DNA of 64,000 nt from AP-15 sp963814805 (lineage in GTDB: Bacteria; Pseudomonadota; Alphaproteobacteria; ATCC43930; CGMCC-115725): contig CAWFER010000015.1 of NCBI GenBank assembly GCA_963814805.1, positions 372,001-436,000 on the forward strand, read 5' to 3'. Shown one piece after another: positions 25,611-35,287 of this stretch. Both the position numbers and the translations under genes were made by a program. How positions within the stretch are numbered: the first letter of the stretch is position 1; each line of letters begins with the position of its first letter. The notes beneath the pieces are model-generated. The model searched no databases, had not been told where the DNA came from, and worked only from the letters and a program-made list of their open reading frames with translations.

Positions 25611-27353
25611 GACCCCAGCGCATAGGCGGCGCGGCGCGGGTCGGCGCCGGCCTCGATGACGCCGCGCTTTCGGTCGGCCTCGATCGCGCAGACCGCGCCC
25701 GCGGTCCAGATCCAGTCGGGCCAGCGCTGGATCTCGTGGCCGCGCCGCGCCAGCTCGGCGATCACCGGCTCGGGGATGCGCGCCTCGATCGCCAATCGGC
25801 CGGGGTAATAATCGTACGGCGCGAACGAGGAGGGATAGCTGTAGCTGGCAAAGCGCGGGCTCTCGATCGCCGACTGCAGATCCTGGCCAAAGACGAAACG
25901 GTTCAGCAGGACCTGCAGCATCGCCTGGCTCTGCACGTCGCCGCCCGGCGTGCCGAACGGCATGAAGCGCTCGCCGCCCTTGATCGCCAGGGCCGGGTTC
26001 GGGCGTCAGCCGCGGCCGCTTGCCGGGGGCGACACCGGCCGGATGGCGCGGGTCGGGGCGCGATTGCGAGCCGCGGTTGGACGGGATCAGCCCGGTGCCC
26101 GGCACCACCGGCGAGCCGTAGGAGCCGTCGCTGGGCGTCGCCGAGAACAGATTGCCGTGACGGTCGGCGACGCAGACATAGGAGGTGTCGGGCTCGGGGT
26201 TGGGCTCGCCGAAGGCGCGCGGCGAAACCCCGGCGCCGCGGCCGGTCTCGCCGCCGAGCTTGCCCGGCGGCGGCATTTCCGGCCAGGCCCGGTCGGGGCG
26301 GATCAGCTGGCGGCGCTCGGCCGCGTATTCCTCGGAGATCAGGGTCGCCAGCGGCACCTCGACCAAGCGCCGGGTCGCCGTAATAGGCCTCGCGGTCGGC
26401 AAAGGCGAGCTTCAGCGCCTCGGCCAGCCGGTGGACATAGTCGGCGCTGTTGTGGCCGAGGCCGGCGAGGTCGGCGCCTTCGAGCAGGGCCAGGGTCTGC
26501 AGCAGCACCGGCCCCTGGCACCAGGCGCCGCAGGTAAAGACTTCGAGATCGCCAAAGCGGCGCCGCTCCGGCCGGACCGACCGGCGAGCGGTAATCGGCC
26601 AGATCCTCGGCCGACAGCAGCCGCCCTCTCCTTCATGAAGGCGACGATCTTGCGGGCGATGTCGCCGCGATAGAACGCGTCGCGCGCGGCTTCGAGCCCG
26701 GCCTCGCGGCCCGCCCTCGAACCGCCGGCGCCAGACCGGTGCGGCGTGCTCCTCGTCGGCCATGTACTGCAACGAGCCGGCGAGATCGGTCTGGCGGAAC
26801 ATGTCGCCCGCTTCGGGCGGCCGGCCGTCGGGCAGAAAGATCGCCGCCGAGGACGGCCAGGCGCGGTGGTCGGCCGCGTGCCGCTTCAGGCTCTCGGCCA
26901 TCAGCGGATACATCGGAAAGCCGTCGCGGGCGAGCCGGATCGCCGCCGCCGCGACCTCGCCAAAGCTCATCGTGCCGTAGCGCCTGAGCGCCGTGATCCA
27001 GGCGTCGGGCGCGGCCGGAACCACGGTGCGCAGCACGCCCTTGGGGATCTTGCCGCCGTGCTCGCGCATGAACAGCTCGGGGTCGAGCGCCTTCGGCCAG
27101 GTGCCGAGCCCGGCGATCGTGACCACCTCGCGGCTCTGCGGCGTCGTAGATCATGATCGGCGCGACGCCGGCGACATCGACCAGATCGCTCTGCAACACG
27201 CCGAGCGCGATCCCGGCGGCGCAGCCGGCGTCGATCGCGTTGCCGCCGGCTTCGAGGATCGCGAAACCCGGCGGTGGCGGCGAGGTAGTGGCCGGCCGAG
27301 ATGGCGTGGCGGGTTACCGCGATGGTCGGGCGGTGCGCCTCTGGTGCGGTCAT
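25607..27353 (-). pseudogene. Gamma-glutamyltransferase family protein (multiple frameshifts)
   Basis: Sections of an Ntn-hydrolase of the GGT family appear in order: TIAVTRHAISAGHYLAATAG, GGNAIDAGCAAGIALGVLQS, GLGTWPKALDPELFMREHGG, GAWCQGPVLLQTLALLEGAD, DTSYVCVADRHGNLFSAT (autocleavage/nucleophile Thr) and MPFGTPGGDVQSQAMLQVLL. They need at least five frame changes. The first is one extra base in GGGTTTCGC near 27275, the second one extra C in GAGCCGCGAG near 27135. The substrate may be gamma-glutamyl peptides or an acylated amide; the gene is either decayed or badly sequenced. Confidence 0.8.
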
Positions 27354-27504
27354 GGCGAGCCCCTTGCACGAAATTCGATCGCCGCCACAGTAGCGCTTGA
27401 CCGGCCGCCGATAGAAGGGGCGTTGTCGCCGAAATGGGCGGATACCGCACGCAATCCTGTCGGCGCGGCACCGGCCGTCTGCGCCTCGGCGTGCCGGAGC
27501 GGCG

Positions 27505-28855
27505 ATGAATCGGCGGCGTAGCCGGGCTGAGCCGGGCGAAGGTGATGGCAGCCTGCTGGCGCTGGCCCTGCTGGCGCCGCTCGCCGGAGCCGGGGCGGGG
27601 CTGATCGTCGCGATGTTCCGGCTGGCGCTGGCCGCGGCCGATCGCTGGCGCGGCACGCTGATCGGCCGCGCCCATCAGCAAGGCCTCGCCGGGTTCGTTC
27701 TGGTCATCGCCGGCTGCGCCGCGGCAGTCGCCGTCGCCGCCTGGCTGGTTCGCCGGTTTTCGCCCGATGCGTCGGGCAGCGGCATCCCGCAGGTCGAGGC
27801 GGCGCTGGCGCGGCGAACTGCCGCCGGCGCCGCCGCGGCTGATCCCGGTCAAGTTCTTTGGCGGGCTGTTGGCGATCGGCGCCGGCATGGCGCTCGGCCG
27901 CGAGGGCCCGAGCGTGCAGATGGGGGCGGTCGTCGCCCATCTGGTCGGCAGGATGTTCCGCCGCGGCTGGGCGGATCTGCCGGGTCTTGCTCGCCGCCGG
28001 TGCCGGCGCCGGCCTCGCGGTCGCCTTCAACGCGCCGATCGCCGGCGCGGTGTTCGTGCTCGAGGAGCTGGTGCGGCGGTTCGAGCCCCGGATCGCGATC
28101 GCCGCCCTCGGCGCGTCGTCGACGGCGATCCTGGTCTCGCGCCTGTTTCTCGGCAACGCCCCGGATTTCGTCGTGGCGGTCTCCTCCCAGGCGCCGATCG
28201 CGACCGGTCCGCTGCCTTACGCCGCCGCGGCGATCTGGCCGCTCTATATGGCGCTGGGCGGGCGTCGCCGGCCTCGCCGCCGCCCTCTACAGCCGCACGA
28301 TTCTCGGCGCGATAGCGCTGGCCGAGCGGCTCGGCCGCTGGCCGGTCGAATTGCTGGCCGGGGCTGATCGGCGCCCTCGTCGGGGTCGTCGCCTGGTTCG
28401 CGCCGGGGCTGGTCGGCGGCGGCGACCAGATCACCCAGCGCGTGCTGTCGGGCGGCGCCGTTTTGAGCATGATCCCGCTCGCCTTCGTCCTGCGCTTTGT
28501 TCTCGGCGCGCTGTGCTATGCGGCGCGCACCCCGGGCGGGCTGTTCGCGCCGATGCTGGTGCTCGGCGCCCAGCTCGGCCTCCTCTGCGGCGCGCTGTGC
28601 CGGCTGGCCTTCCCGCATCTCGGGATCGAGCCCGAAGCCTTCGCCATCGTCGGCATGGCCGCATTTTTTGCCGGAGTCGTCCAGGCGCCGGTGACCGGGA
28701 TCGTGCTCGCCACCGAGATGACCGGCGCCTTCACCACCCTGTTGCCGATGCTGGCCGCCTGCTTTGCCGCGATGCTGGCGGCCAACCTCATGCGCAGCCC
28801 GCCGATCTACGATTCATTGCGCGAGCGCCTTCGTCACGCGCCTGCCGCGTGGTGA
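27505..28855 (+). pseudogene. ClC-type chloride channel/antiporter (multiple frameshifts)
   Basis: All the signature motifs of ClC proteins are present: DASGSGIPQVE, GMALGREGPSVQMGA, FNAPIAGAVFVLEEL, and the late GGLFAPMLVLGAQLG and AAFFAGVVQAPVTGIVL. They lie in a series of frames, each requiring one extra base to be removed, near 27828, 27990, 28262 and 28360 (for example GGCGGGCG for GGCGGCG). The uniform plus-one direction in G/C runs looks like sequencing error. If repaired it would give about 448 residues with no C-terminal CBS domains. Confidence 0.8.
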
Positions 28856-28952
28856 TCTTTCCGCGTCTTTGACCATCGCGTAAGTCTCTTGGGGACTAGG
28901 AGCCCGCTTCTTCGGGTATTCGGCGCTGGGCGACAGCGGCTCAATCGGAACG

Positions 28953-29398
28953 CTACGCCAATATTGCCGCTTGCTCAGATCCGGCCTGAGGGCTTGCCCC
29001 GGCGTGATGTTGGCGCCTAAGGCGGGCGTCGACCGAAGCTGCCGCCGCGTCCTCGTCGAACGATTGCCCGAGAAGGCGCGCAAGGCGCGCTGCGGTCTCC
29101 AATGGCCTCTTCAGCGTATGCTCGTAATCAATCGCCAGCACGTGAACCAGGCGGTGCTGATCGAGCCAGGCCTGGGCGCGCACGAGCTGCCCGGTATAGG
29201 CGCGGATCAAAGGCCCCGTCGTCGAGCTTGGCGCCACTGCGGCCGACCCGGGCGAGCATTGCGCGCTGCGAGGCGACAACCTCCCGGAGATCGCGGTGCA
29301 TGAAGACGACCCGGTACTCTTCGCCCTGCGGCAGGAAGGGCAGAAGCGGAGCAACGATCTTCACAGCCCGGCCGCGGGGCTCGGGGAAGCTGCCGCAC
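28953..29398 (-). pseudogene. Sulfotransferase family protein, C-terminal fragment
   Basis: The remaining part has GRAVKIVAPLLPFLP, YRVVFMHRDLREVVASQRAM and then, after a frame change near 29220, TGQLVRAQAWLDQHRLVHVL and IDYEHTLKRPLETAARLARL. This matches the second half of the alphaproteobacterial sulfotransferase-like family. The first roughly 80 residues, with the PAPS-binding P-loop, are absent: the sequence breaks at about 29398, where hydantoinase sequence begins on the other strand. Confidence 0.65.
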
Positions 29399-29869
29399 GG
29401 CGACAACACCACCTTCAAGGACATCGCCAATGGCGTCCCCGGCATCGAGCTGCGCCTGCCCTTATTATTTTCCGAGGGTGTTGGAGAAGGCCGGCTCGAC
29501 CTCAACCAGTTTGTCGCCCTGACCGCGACCAACCACGCCAAGCTCTACGGGCTTTATCCTCGAGAAAGGCACGATCGCGGTCGGCTGCGACGCCGATATC
29601 GCGATCTGGGACCCCGAACGCGAGGTTACCGTCACCGCCGGCCTGCTGCACGACAATGTCGGCTACACCCCTATGAAGGCCACCACCTGCATGGCTGGCC
29701 GATGACGGTCTTGAGCCGCGGCCGCATCGTCGTCGACAACGGCGCCCTCGCCGCCCAACGCGGCAGCGGCCAATTCCTCCCTTGCGCCCTTTCCGCCGCC
29801 GCCAAGCCGGCCGGCGCCCCGGTCCCGGAACTCGCCCTCGCCGCCGCCCACGGCGCGCCGCTGGTGTAG
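29388..29869 (+). pseudogene. Dihydropyrimidinase/D-hydantoinase, C-terminal fragment
   Basis: The C-terminal third of a cyclic amidohydrolase is present: DIANGVPGIELRLPLLFSEG, FVALTATNHAKLYGLYPRKG, DADIAIWDPEREVTV and GWPMTVLSRGRIVVDNGAL. The metal-binding N-terminal barrel is missing. Two compensating single-base shifts bracket the middle section (near 29566 and 29670). It abuts the sulfotransferase fragment, marking a rearrangement or assembly joint. Confidence 0.75.
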
Positions 29870-29991
29870 CCAATCGTCGCCAGGCGGCCCTCAGGGGCGG
29901 CCGCAATCGCGCCGAGGGCGGATTGGGCCAGCCCCGAGCCGGCTCGCGAGCGGATGCGAACTGCGTCCGATTGGTCTCCGCGGCGCTGTCG

Positions 29992-30007
29992 GCGGGTCAA
30001 GACCCGC
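29992..30007. repeat. Short inverted repeat
   Basis: GCGGGTC and GACCCGC are separated by AA, followed by GCTACGG. This is a common form of dispersed palindrome in high-GC proteobacteria. It lies in the non-coding gap between the hydantoinase fragment and the DUF6295-like gene. There is no T-run to make it an intrinsic terminator. Confidence 0.5.
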
Positions 30008-30066
30008 GCTACGGCTGATCGGGGCGAGGCGAGGATCAGGCCATGGCTTCGCTGCGCCGACGCTGA

Positions 30067-30348
30067 TCAGCGGTGCGGCCGCGATCGGGCGCTTTCCGCG
30101 ATCTCGGCCGCCGCGATCGCCCTCATCAGCGCGCCGCACAGCTCCTTGGCCGACGCCAGGGTCAGCTCGACCGCGACTCGCGCGCCCGGTTCGAGCGCCG
30201 AGTTTACGAAGTCGATGGTGATGGCCTCTTCCAACAGAGCGTGGTGCGGGTGGTCGTAGGACACGACCGAATGGGTCAGGTCGATCCACCCGTCACCGGT
30301 CTTGCCAGCGCCGTCGGCGCGGACGATCTCGACGATCGAGGTGCACAT
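30067..30348 (-). CDS. DUF6295-like small protein
   Basis: The 93-residue protein starts MCTSIVEIVRADGAGKTGDG and has the segment HALLEEAITIDFVNSALEPG followed by ARVAVELTLASAKEL. The pattern recalls the DUF6295 family of short uncharacterised proteins. It is 26 bases downstream of the dienelactone hydrolase gene and probably co-transcribed with it. Function unknown. Confidence 0.65.
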   Translation of the reverse strand: MCTSIVEIVRADGAGKTGDGWIDLTHSVVSYDHPHHALLEEAITIDFVNSALEPGARVAVELTLASAKELCGALMRAIAAAEIAESARSRPHR

Positions 30349-30374
30349 GGCGGTTTTCAGAAAATGCCGGCGCG

Positions 30375-31121
30375 CTATTTGGCCAGGTGCTTATCGAGAA
30401 ACGCGAACACCTTTTTCCATCCGTCCAACGCCTGCTCGACGCGGTACGCCGGGCGGTCGTAATAGAAGAAGCCGTGGCCGGCGCCGTCGTAGCGGTGAAA
30501 CTCGTAATTCTTGCCGTGCTTTTTGAGCTCGGCCTCATGCTGGTCGACCTGCTCTGGGGTCGGCGAGCGGTCCTCGTTGCCGAACAGCCCGAGCAGCGGG
30601 CAGGAGAGGTTCCGGGTAAACTCGATCGGCGCCGTCGGCTGCTTGGGGTTCAGCTCCTCCTTGCTCATCACCACCCGGCCGCCCCACAGCTCGCAGGCGG
30701 CGTTGATGCTCTTGCTGTGGCAGGCAACCAAGAAGACTTGCCGGCCGCCCGAGCAGGTGCCGAAGATCCCGACCTTGCCATTGAGCCAGGGCTGAGCCTT
30801 CAGCCATGCCACCGCACCTTCGGTGTCGCCGATGACCTGGGCGTCGGGCACACCGCCCTCGGCGCGCACCTTGGCGGCGACATCGTCGGCTTTGCCCTCG
30901 CCGGCGCGGTGATAGAGGTTGGGGCTGATCGCCGCGTAGCCGTGATGGGCGAATTTGCGGGTCGTCTCGCGGTACCACTCGTCCCAGCCGGGCGCATGGT
31001 GTAAGAGCACCATGCCGGGGAACGGGCCGGCGCCCAACGGCCGCGCCACATAGGCCGAGATCGTCTGACCCTTGTCTCCGTTAATCCCGACGGTCTCCGC
31101 AATCATGCCTTCGTAAGCCAT
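30375..31121 (-). CDS. Dienelactone hydrolase family protein
   Basis: The alpha/beta hydrolase of 248 residues shows the DLH catalytic set: Cys nucleophile in FGTCSGGR, Asp in FGNEDRSP and His in GAGHGFF. DLH enzymes open dienelactones in chloroaromatic breakdown, but many act on other esters or have unknown substrates. It is transcribed away from the hydantoinase B gene, with about 150 bases between them. Confidence 0.88.
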   Translation of the reverse strand: MAYEGMIAETVGINGDKGQTISAYVARPLGAGPFPGMVLLHHAPGWDEWYRETTRKFAHHGYAAISPNLYHRAGEGKADDVAAKVRAEGGVPDAQVIGDTEGAVAWLKAQPWLNGKVGIFGTCSGGRQVFLVACHSKSINAACELWGGRVVMSKEELNPKQPTAPIEFTRNLSCPLLGLFGNEDRSPTPEQVDQHEAELKKHGKNYEFHRYDGAGHGFFYYDRPAYRVEQALDGWKKVFAFLDKHLAK

Positions 31122-31275
31122 CGTCGCTCCCCTCGTTGACCGGAAAAAATGATAGCCGCTGCTCCCCGAGAAGCAAGCGTTGCGCGGACACTACCACACC
31201 GCGGGGGCCGATCGCCATCGGGCGCTGATCATGCTAATTTCGCTCCTCGATGCGAGGGGCCGGAGAGGGAAGCCG

Positions 31276-33021
31276 ATGCTGTCGAGAGCCAATACCGCGC
31301 TGGCGCAGATCCACATGCAGATCATGTGGAGCAGGCTGATCGCGGTGGTCGAGGAGCAGGCGCAGACCCTGGTGCGCACCGCGTTTTCGACGACCGTGCG
31401 CGAGGCCGGCGATCTGTCGGCCGGCGTGTTCGACCGCGACGGCAACATGCTGGCGCAGGCGGTGACCGGGACCCCAGGTCACGTCAATTCGATGGCGGCG
31501 GCGGTCAAGCATTTCCTCGACGCCTTTCCGCTGAAGACGATCCGAGAGGGCGACCATTACATCACCAACGACCCATGGCTGACCTGCGGCCATCTGCACG
31601 ATCTGACCGTGGTCAGCCCGACATTTCTGAATGGCGAGGCGGTCGGCCTCTTTGCCAGCACTGTCCATGTCGTCGATATCGGCGGGCTCGGCATGGGTCC
31701 GGACGGCAGACAGGTGTTCGAGGAGGGGCTGTCGATCCCGTTGATGGCGCTCGCCCGCGAAGGACGGATGAACGAGGATTTGTTGCGGGTGATCCGAGCC
31801 AATGTGCGCGAGCCGCTGCAGGTCGAGGGCGATGTCTACGCATTGGCCGCGTGCAACGACGAAGGCAGCCGGCGGCTCGTCGAGATGATGGAGGAATTCG
31901 GCATCGCCAATCTCGACCGGCTGGGCCTGCACATCATCGAGACTTCGCGCGAGGCCACGATCGAGGCGATCGGCAAGCTGAAGCCCGGCAAATACCGCAA
32001 CAGCCTGACGATGGATGGCTATGACCGGCCATTGACCCTCGCGGCCGAAATGACGATCGGCGATGGCGGCGTCCACATCGATTTTGCCGGGACCTCGCCA
32101 GCCAGCGCCTTTGGCATCAACGTCGTCCTGAACTATACGCTCGCCTACACCGCCTTTGGCGTCAAATGCCTGGTGGCGCCCGAGGTGCCGAACAACGCCG
32201 GCTCGTTGGCGCCGATCACGGTCGAGGCCCCCGATGGTTGCCTCCTCAATGCGAAACGCCCGCGCGCGGTCGCGGCCCGGCACACGGTCGGCCACATGCT
32301 GCCCGACCTGGTGTTCGGCTGTTTGCATCAGGTCATCGATGGCGGGGTCCCGGCCGAGGGCGCCTCGTCCTTGTGGATCCCGCAGATCTATGGCGGCGCC
32401 GATGTGCTCGACGAATTGGGCGCGCAAGACGGAAAAGTGCCGCCCGAAGTGCGGCCGTTCAGCACCGCGATCTTCCATTGCGGCGGGGCCGGCGCGCGAC
32501 CGGGCAAGGACGGGCTCGACGTGACCGCATTCCCCTCCGGCGTGCGCACGATCCCGGTCGAGGCGACCGAGGCGGTGGCCCCGGTATTGTTCCGCCGGCG
32601 CGAGTTCCGCGAGGGCTCGGGCGGGGTCGGAGAGTTTCGCGGCGGGCTCGGCCAGATCATCGAATTGGGCGGCGCCGACGGCGCGCCGATCGCGATGCTG
32701 TGCAATTTCGAGCGCATCGCCAATCCGGCGCGCGGCCGCGACGGCGGCGGCACAGGGGCGCCGGGCCGGGTCACCCTGGTTTCCGGCAAGCCGATCGGCG
32801 CCAAAGGCCGGCAGAGCGTGCCGGGCGGCGATCTGATCCGGCTCGAGCTGCCGGGCGGCGGCGGGTTTGGCGACCCGGCCGGGCGCGATCCCGAGCAGGT
32901 GGCGCTCGATGTCGCCGACGGGCTGATCTCGCGCGAGACCGCCCGCGCCGACTATCGCGTCGCCCTCGGCCCCGACGGCGCCCTCGACCGCGAGGAGACG
33001 GCGGCACTCAGGGCGAACTAG
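31276..33021 (+). CDS. Hydantoinase B/oxoprolinase family protein
   Basis: The protein of 581 residues has the HyuB family layout: DLSAGVFDRDGNMLAQAVTG, GTPGHVNSMA, ITNDPWLTCGHLHDL, and near the C-terminus RGGLGQIIE and LPGGGGFGDPAGRDP. HyuB-type subunits normally work with an ATP-binding HyuA subunit in hydantoin or 5-oxoproline hydrolysis, or in acetone/acetophenone carboxylation. No HyuA partner lies on either side here. The ATG has GGGAAGCC before it; in-frame sequence upstream lacks family similarity. Confidence 0.9.
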   Translation: MLSRANTALAQIHMQIMWSRLIAVVEEQAQTLVRTAFSTTVREAGDLSAGVFDRDGNMLAQAVTGTPGHVNSMAAAVKHFLDAFPLKTIREGDHYITNDPWLTCGHLHDLTVVSPTFLNGEAVGLFASTVHVVDIGGLGMGPDGRQVFEEGLSIPLMALAREGRMNEDLLRVIRANVREPLQVEGDVYALAACNDEGSRRLVEMMEEFGIANLDRLGLHIIETSREATIEAIGKLKPGKYRNSLTMDGYDRPLTLAAEMTIGDGGVHIDFAGTSPASAFGINVVLNYTLAYTAFGVKCLVAPEVPNNAGSLAPITVEAPDGCLLNAKRPRAVAARHTVGHMLPDLVFGCLHQVIDGGVPAEGASSLWIPQIYGGADVLDELGAQDGKVPPEVRPFSTAIFHCGGAGARPGKDGLDVTAFPSGVRTIPVEATEAVAPVLFRRREFREGSGGVGEFRGGLGQIIELGGADGAPIAMLCNFERIANPARGRDGGGTGAPGRVTLVSGKPIGAKGRQSVPGGDLIRLELPGGGGFGDPAGRDPEQVALDVADGLISRETARADYRVALGPDGALDREETAALRAN

Positions 33022-33030
33022 CAGGACGGC

Positions 33031-34089
33031 CTAATAGCCGCGCTCCCAGTCGATGACGTTGCGCAAGAGCCGGCCGTCGAGATAGGCGCGCAGATTGTCG
33101 CAGAACAGGTCGATGGCGCCGTGCCGGTTCTGGTCGCTGGCGCCCGAGATGTGCGGCGTCACCAGCACCCGCGGGTCGGACCACAGCCGCGCCGGCGGCG
33201 GATGCTCGAATTCGCCGACATAGACGTCGAGCACGACGCCGCGCAGATGATCGCGCCGTAGCGCTTCATGCAGTGCGTCCTCGTCGACGATCTCGCCGCG
33301 GGCGAGGTTGACCAGCACGCTCCCCGCCTTCATCAGGGCAAAGCGGCGCTCGTCGAACAGCCGGGTCGTCTCAGGCGTCCAGTGGCAGCAGATCACCACG
33401 AAGTCGCTCGCCGGCAGGAACCGGTCGAGATCGTCGGCGCCGCCGAGCTCGCTGAACCCGGCCGGCAAGGGCTCGCCCGGTTGCGGGCTGCGGCGGGTCC
33501 CGACCACCCGCATGCCAAGCGCGGCGCAGAGCCTGCCGACATCGCGGCCGATGCCGCCGGCGCCGACGACCAGCGCGGTCTTGCCCTCGATCAGCAATGG
33601 CCGATAGGCGCGCGGGCTGAACTTCCCCGCCTCGCGGTCGATGACGGCGCGGGGCAAGCCCTTGGCGAAGTGCAGGATGCCGGCGACGGCGTATTCGGCC
33701 ATCGCCAAGGTGCTGCCCATGCCGCGCGAGGTGGTGACCATCACCGCGCTGCCCCATAGATCGCCCCTGAGCAGGTTGCTGGCCCCGGCCGGGCGCTGAT
33801 GAAACCATTTCAATTTCAGCGCCCTGGCGCGCAGATCGAGCGGAAATGGAAAGCCGCCGAGGATGATTTCGGCCTCGGCGAGGAGTTGGTCGCGTTCCTC
33901 GCGGGTTCCCTGCCCGGCGGCGTCCGGCGGCAGGTAGCGCTGTGCGGTGTAGGCCGGCCAGGTTTCGCGAATCTCGCCGTCGAACCAGCCGCCGGCATCG
34001 GTCAATTCGACCGCCGGGTCGACCGCCTCGATCCGGGCCCGGTCGGCGTCGCTGAGGCGCTGAATATTCAAGATTTTGATCTTTTTCAT
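33031..34089 (-). CDS. D-2-hydroxyacid dehydrogenase family protein
   Basis: This is a 352-residue NAD(P)-dependent dehydrogenase with the Rossmann motif VVGAGGIGRDVGRL, the catalytic Arg region VNLARGEIVDEDAL, a Glu in the following loop, and the catalytic His in VTPHISG. Substrates of the family include glyoxylate, hydroxypyruvate and phosphoglycerate. It ends just after the convergent hydantoinase B gene and is 9 bases downstream of the DAO-type oxidase, so those two probably form an operon handling 2-oxo/2-amino acids. Confidence 0.9.
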   Translation of the reverse strand: MKKIKILNIQRLSDADRARIEAVDPAVELTDAGGWFDGEIRETWPAYTAQRYLPPDAAGQGTREERDQLLAEAEIILGGFPFPLDLRARALKLKWFHQRPAGASNLLRGDLWGSAVMVTTSRGMGSTLAMAEYAVAGILHFAKGLPRAVIDREAGKFSPRAYRPLLIEGKTALVVGAGGIGRDVGRLCAALGMRVVGTRRSPQPGEPLPAGFSELGGADDLDRFLPASDFVVICCHWTPETTRLFDERRFALMKAGSVLVNLARGEIVDEDALHEALRRDHLRGVVLDVYVGEFEHPPPARLWSDPRVLVTPHISGASDQNRHGAIDLFCDNLRAYLDGRLLRNVIDWERGY

Positions 34090-34098
34090 GTGGCTCCT

Positions 34099-35211
34099 TC
34101 AGAGCGGCCGGGTGCTGCCGCGGCCGAGCAGCGGAGGAAGCCGTCTGGGGTCGAACGGCGACAGGTCGATGGTGCGCGCGGCACCCTCGGTTATCAGCTC
34201 GGCGATGGCCTCGCCGGTGGCCGGGGCGTTCAGCATGCCCCAGACGCTGTGGCCGGTGGCGACAAAGGCGCCCTCGACCCCAGGCGCCCGGCCGATCAGC
34301 GGCAGGCCGTCGCGGGTGATCGGACGATAGCACGCCTGGGCGGCGAGGATCCTGGCCGAAGCCAGCACCGGCGAGAGCTCGCGGCAGATCGCATGCAGAC
34401 GCTCGATCGCCCCCGGGTCGGGCGTCACCGCGGCCGGGTCGGCCGGCAGCGGGCTTTCGCTGGAGAGGCCGCAAACGTAAGTGGTGCCGTCGCCGCGGGG
34501 GAACACCTCGGGCGTCTGGATCGCGCCGCTCGGCTCGCGGTATTCGATAAAGAGCGCTTCGGCCGCGAGCCTCGGTCCGGTCTCGAACAGGAGGCTGTGG
34601 CCTTTCAGCCCGAATACGGCTGGCAGCGGCAGCCATTGGGCGGCAAGGATCGACCAGGGGCCCATGGCGATGACCACGGCGTCGCCCTCGATCGTCCGGC
34701 CATCGACCACGATCCCGGTCACCCTGCCCGGATCGCCGTCGTGCACCACGCCGGTGACCCGCCCGGAACAAAGCTCGGCGCCCCGCGCCTGCGCCGCCCG
34801 CATCATCGCCGCAGTAAACGCAGCGGGATGGATTTGCGCGGTGCTGTCCGGCGTGCCCAGGCGCTGCCCGACCCTGACCTCCGGCGATAGCCAATCGAGG
34901 TCGTAGCCGTTGCCGTGGTGGCGAGTTTGACGCCGGCCGCCGGCGAGGCCGCCAAACGTGTCGAGGCGGCGATAGCCCCAATCCTCGCCGATCTCCTCGG
35001 CGAGCCGCGCATGCAGGGCAAAGCTGCGCCGGGACAGGGCTTCGAGCGAGCTGCCGTCGCACCAGTCGAGGGCGAGGAAACCGCCCGACTTGCCGGATGC
35101 CGCGCAGGCGAGGCCGGCGCCCTCGACGACAATGGCCTCAACCCCGCGACAACTGAGGAAATAGGCGATCGAGGCGCCGATCACGCCGCCGCCGCAAATC
35201 AGCACACGCAT
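34099..35211 (-). CDS. FAD-dependent oxidoreductase, D-amino-acid oxidase (DAO) family
   Basis: The 370-residue flavoprotein has the N-terminal dinucleotide-binding motif ICGGGVIGASIAYFL and a C-terminal FAD-contact region FVATGHSVWGMLNAPATGE. DAO-fold enzymes oxidise amines such as glycine, sarcosine or D-amino acids. The ATG begins MRVLICGGG, which fits the usual family start; an in-frame extension upstream would overlap the divergent exonuclease gene. Confidence 0.88.
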   Translation of the reverse strand: MRVLICGGGVIGASIAYFLSCRGVEAIVVEGAGLACAASGKSGGFLALDWCDGSSLEALSRRSFALHARLAEEIGEDWGYRRLDTFGGLAGGRRQTRHHGNGYDLDWLSPEVRVGQRLGTPDSTAQIHPAAFTAAMMRAAQARGAELCSGRVTGVVHDGDPGRVTGIVVDGRTIEGDAVVIAMGPWSILAAQWLPLPAVFGLKGHSLLFETGPRLAAEALFIEYREPSGAIQTPEVFPRGDGTTYVCGLSSESPLPADPAAVTPDPGAIERLHAICRELSPVLASARILAAQACYRPITRDGLPLIGRAPGVEGAFVATGHSVWGMLNAPATGEAIAELITEGAARTIDLSPFDPRRLPPLLGRGSTRPL

Positions 35212-35287
35212 TGACCCGCCGGACGTTTTGCTGGATTGGAGAGCGATTTTAGACCCGCCGGGCTCCATTCCGAACAGGGAAACCATT

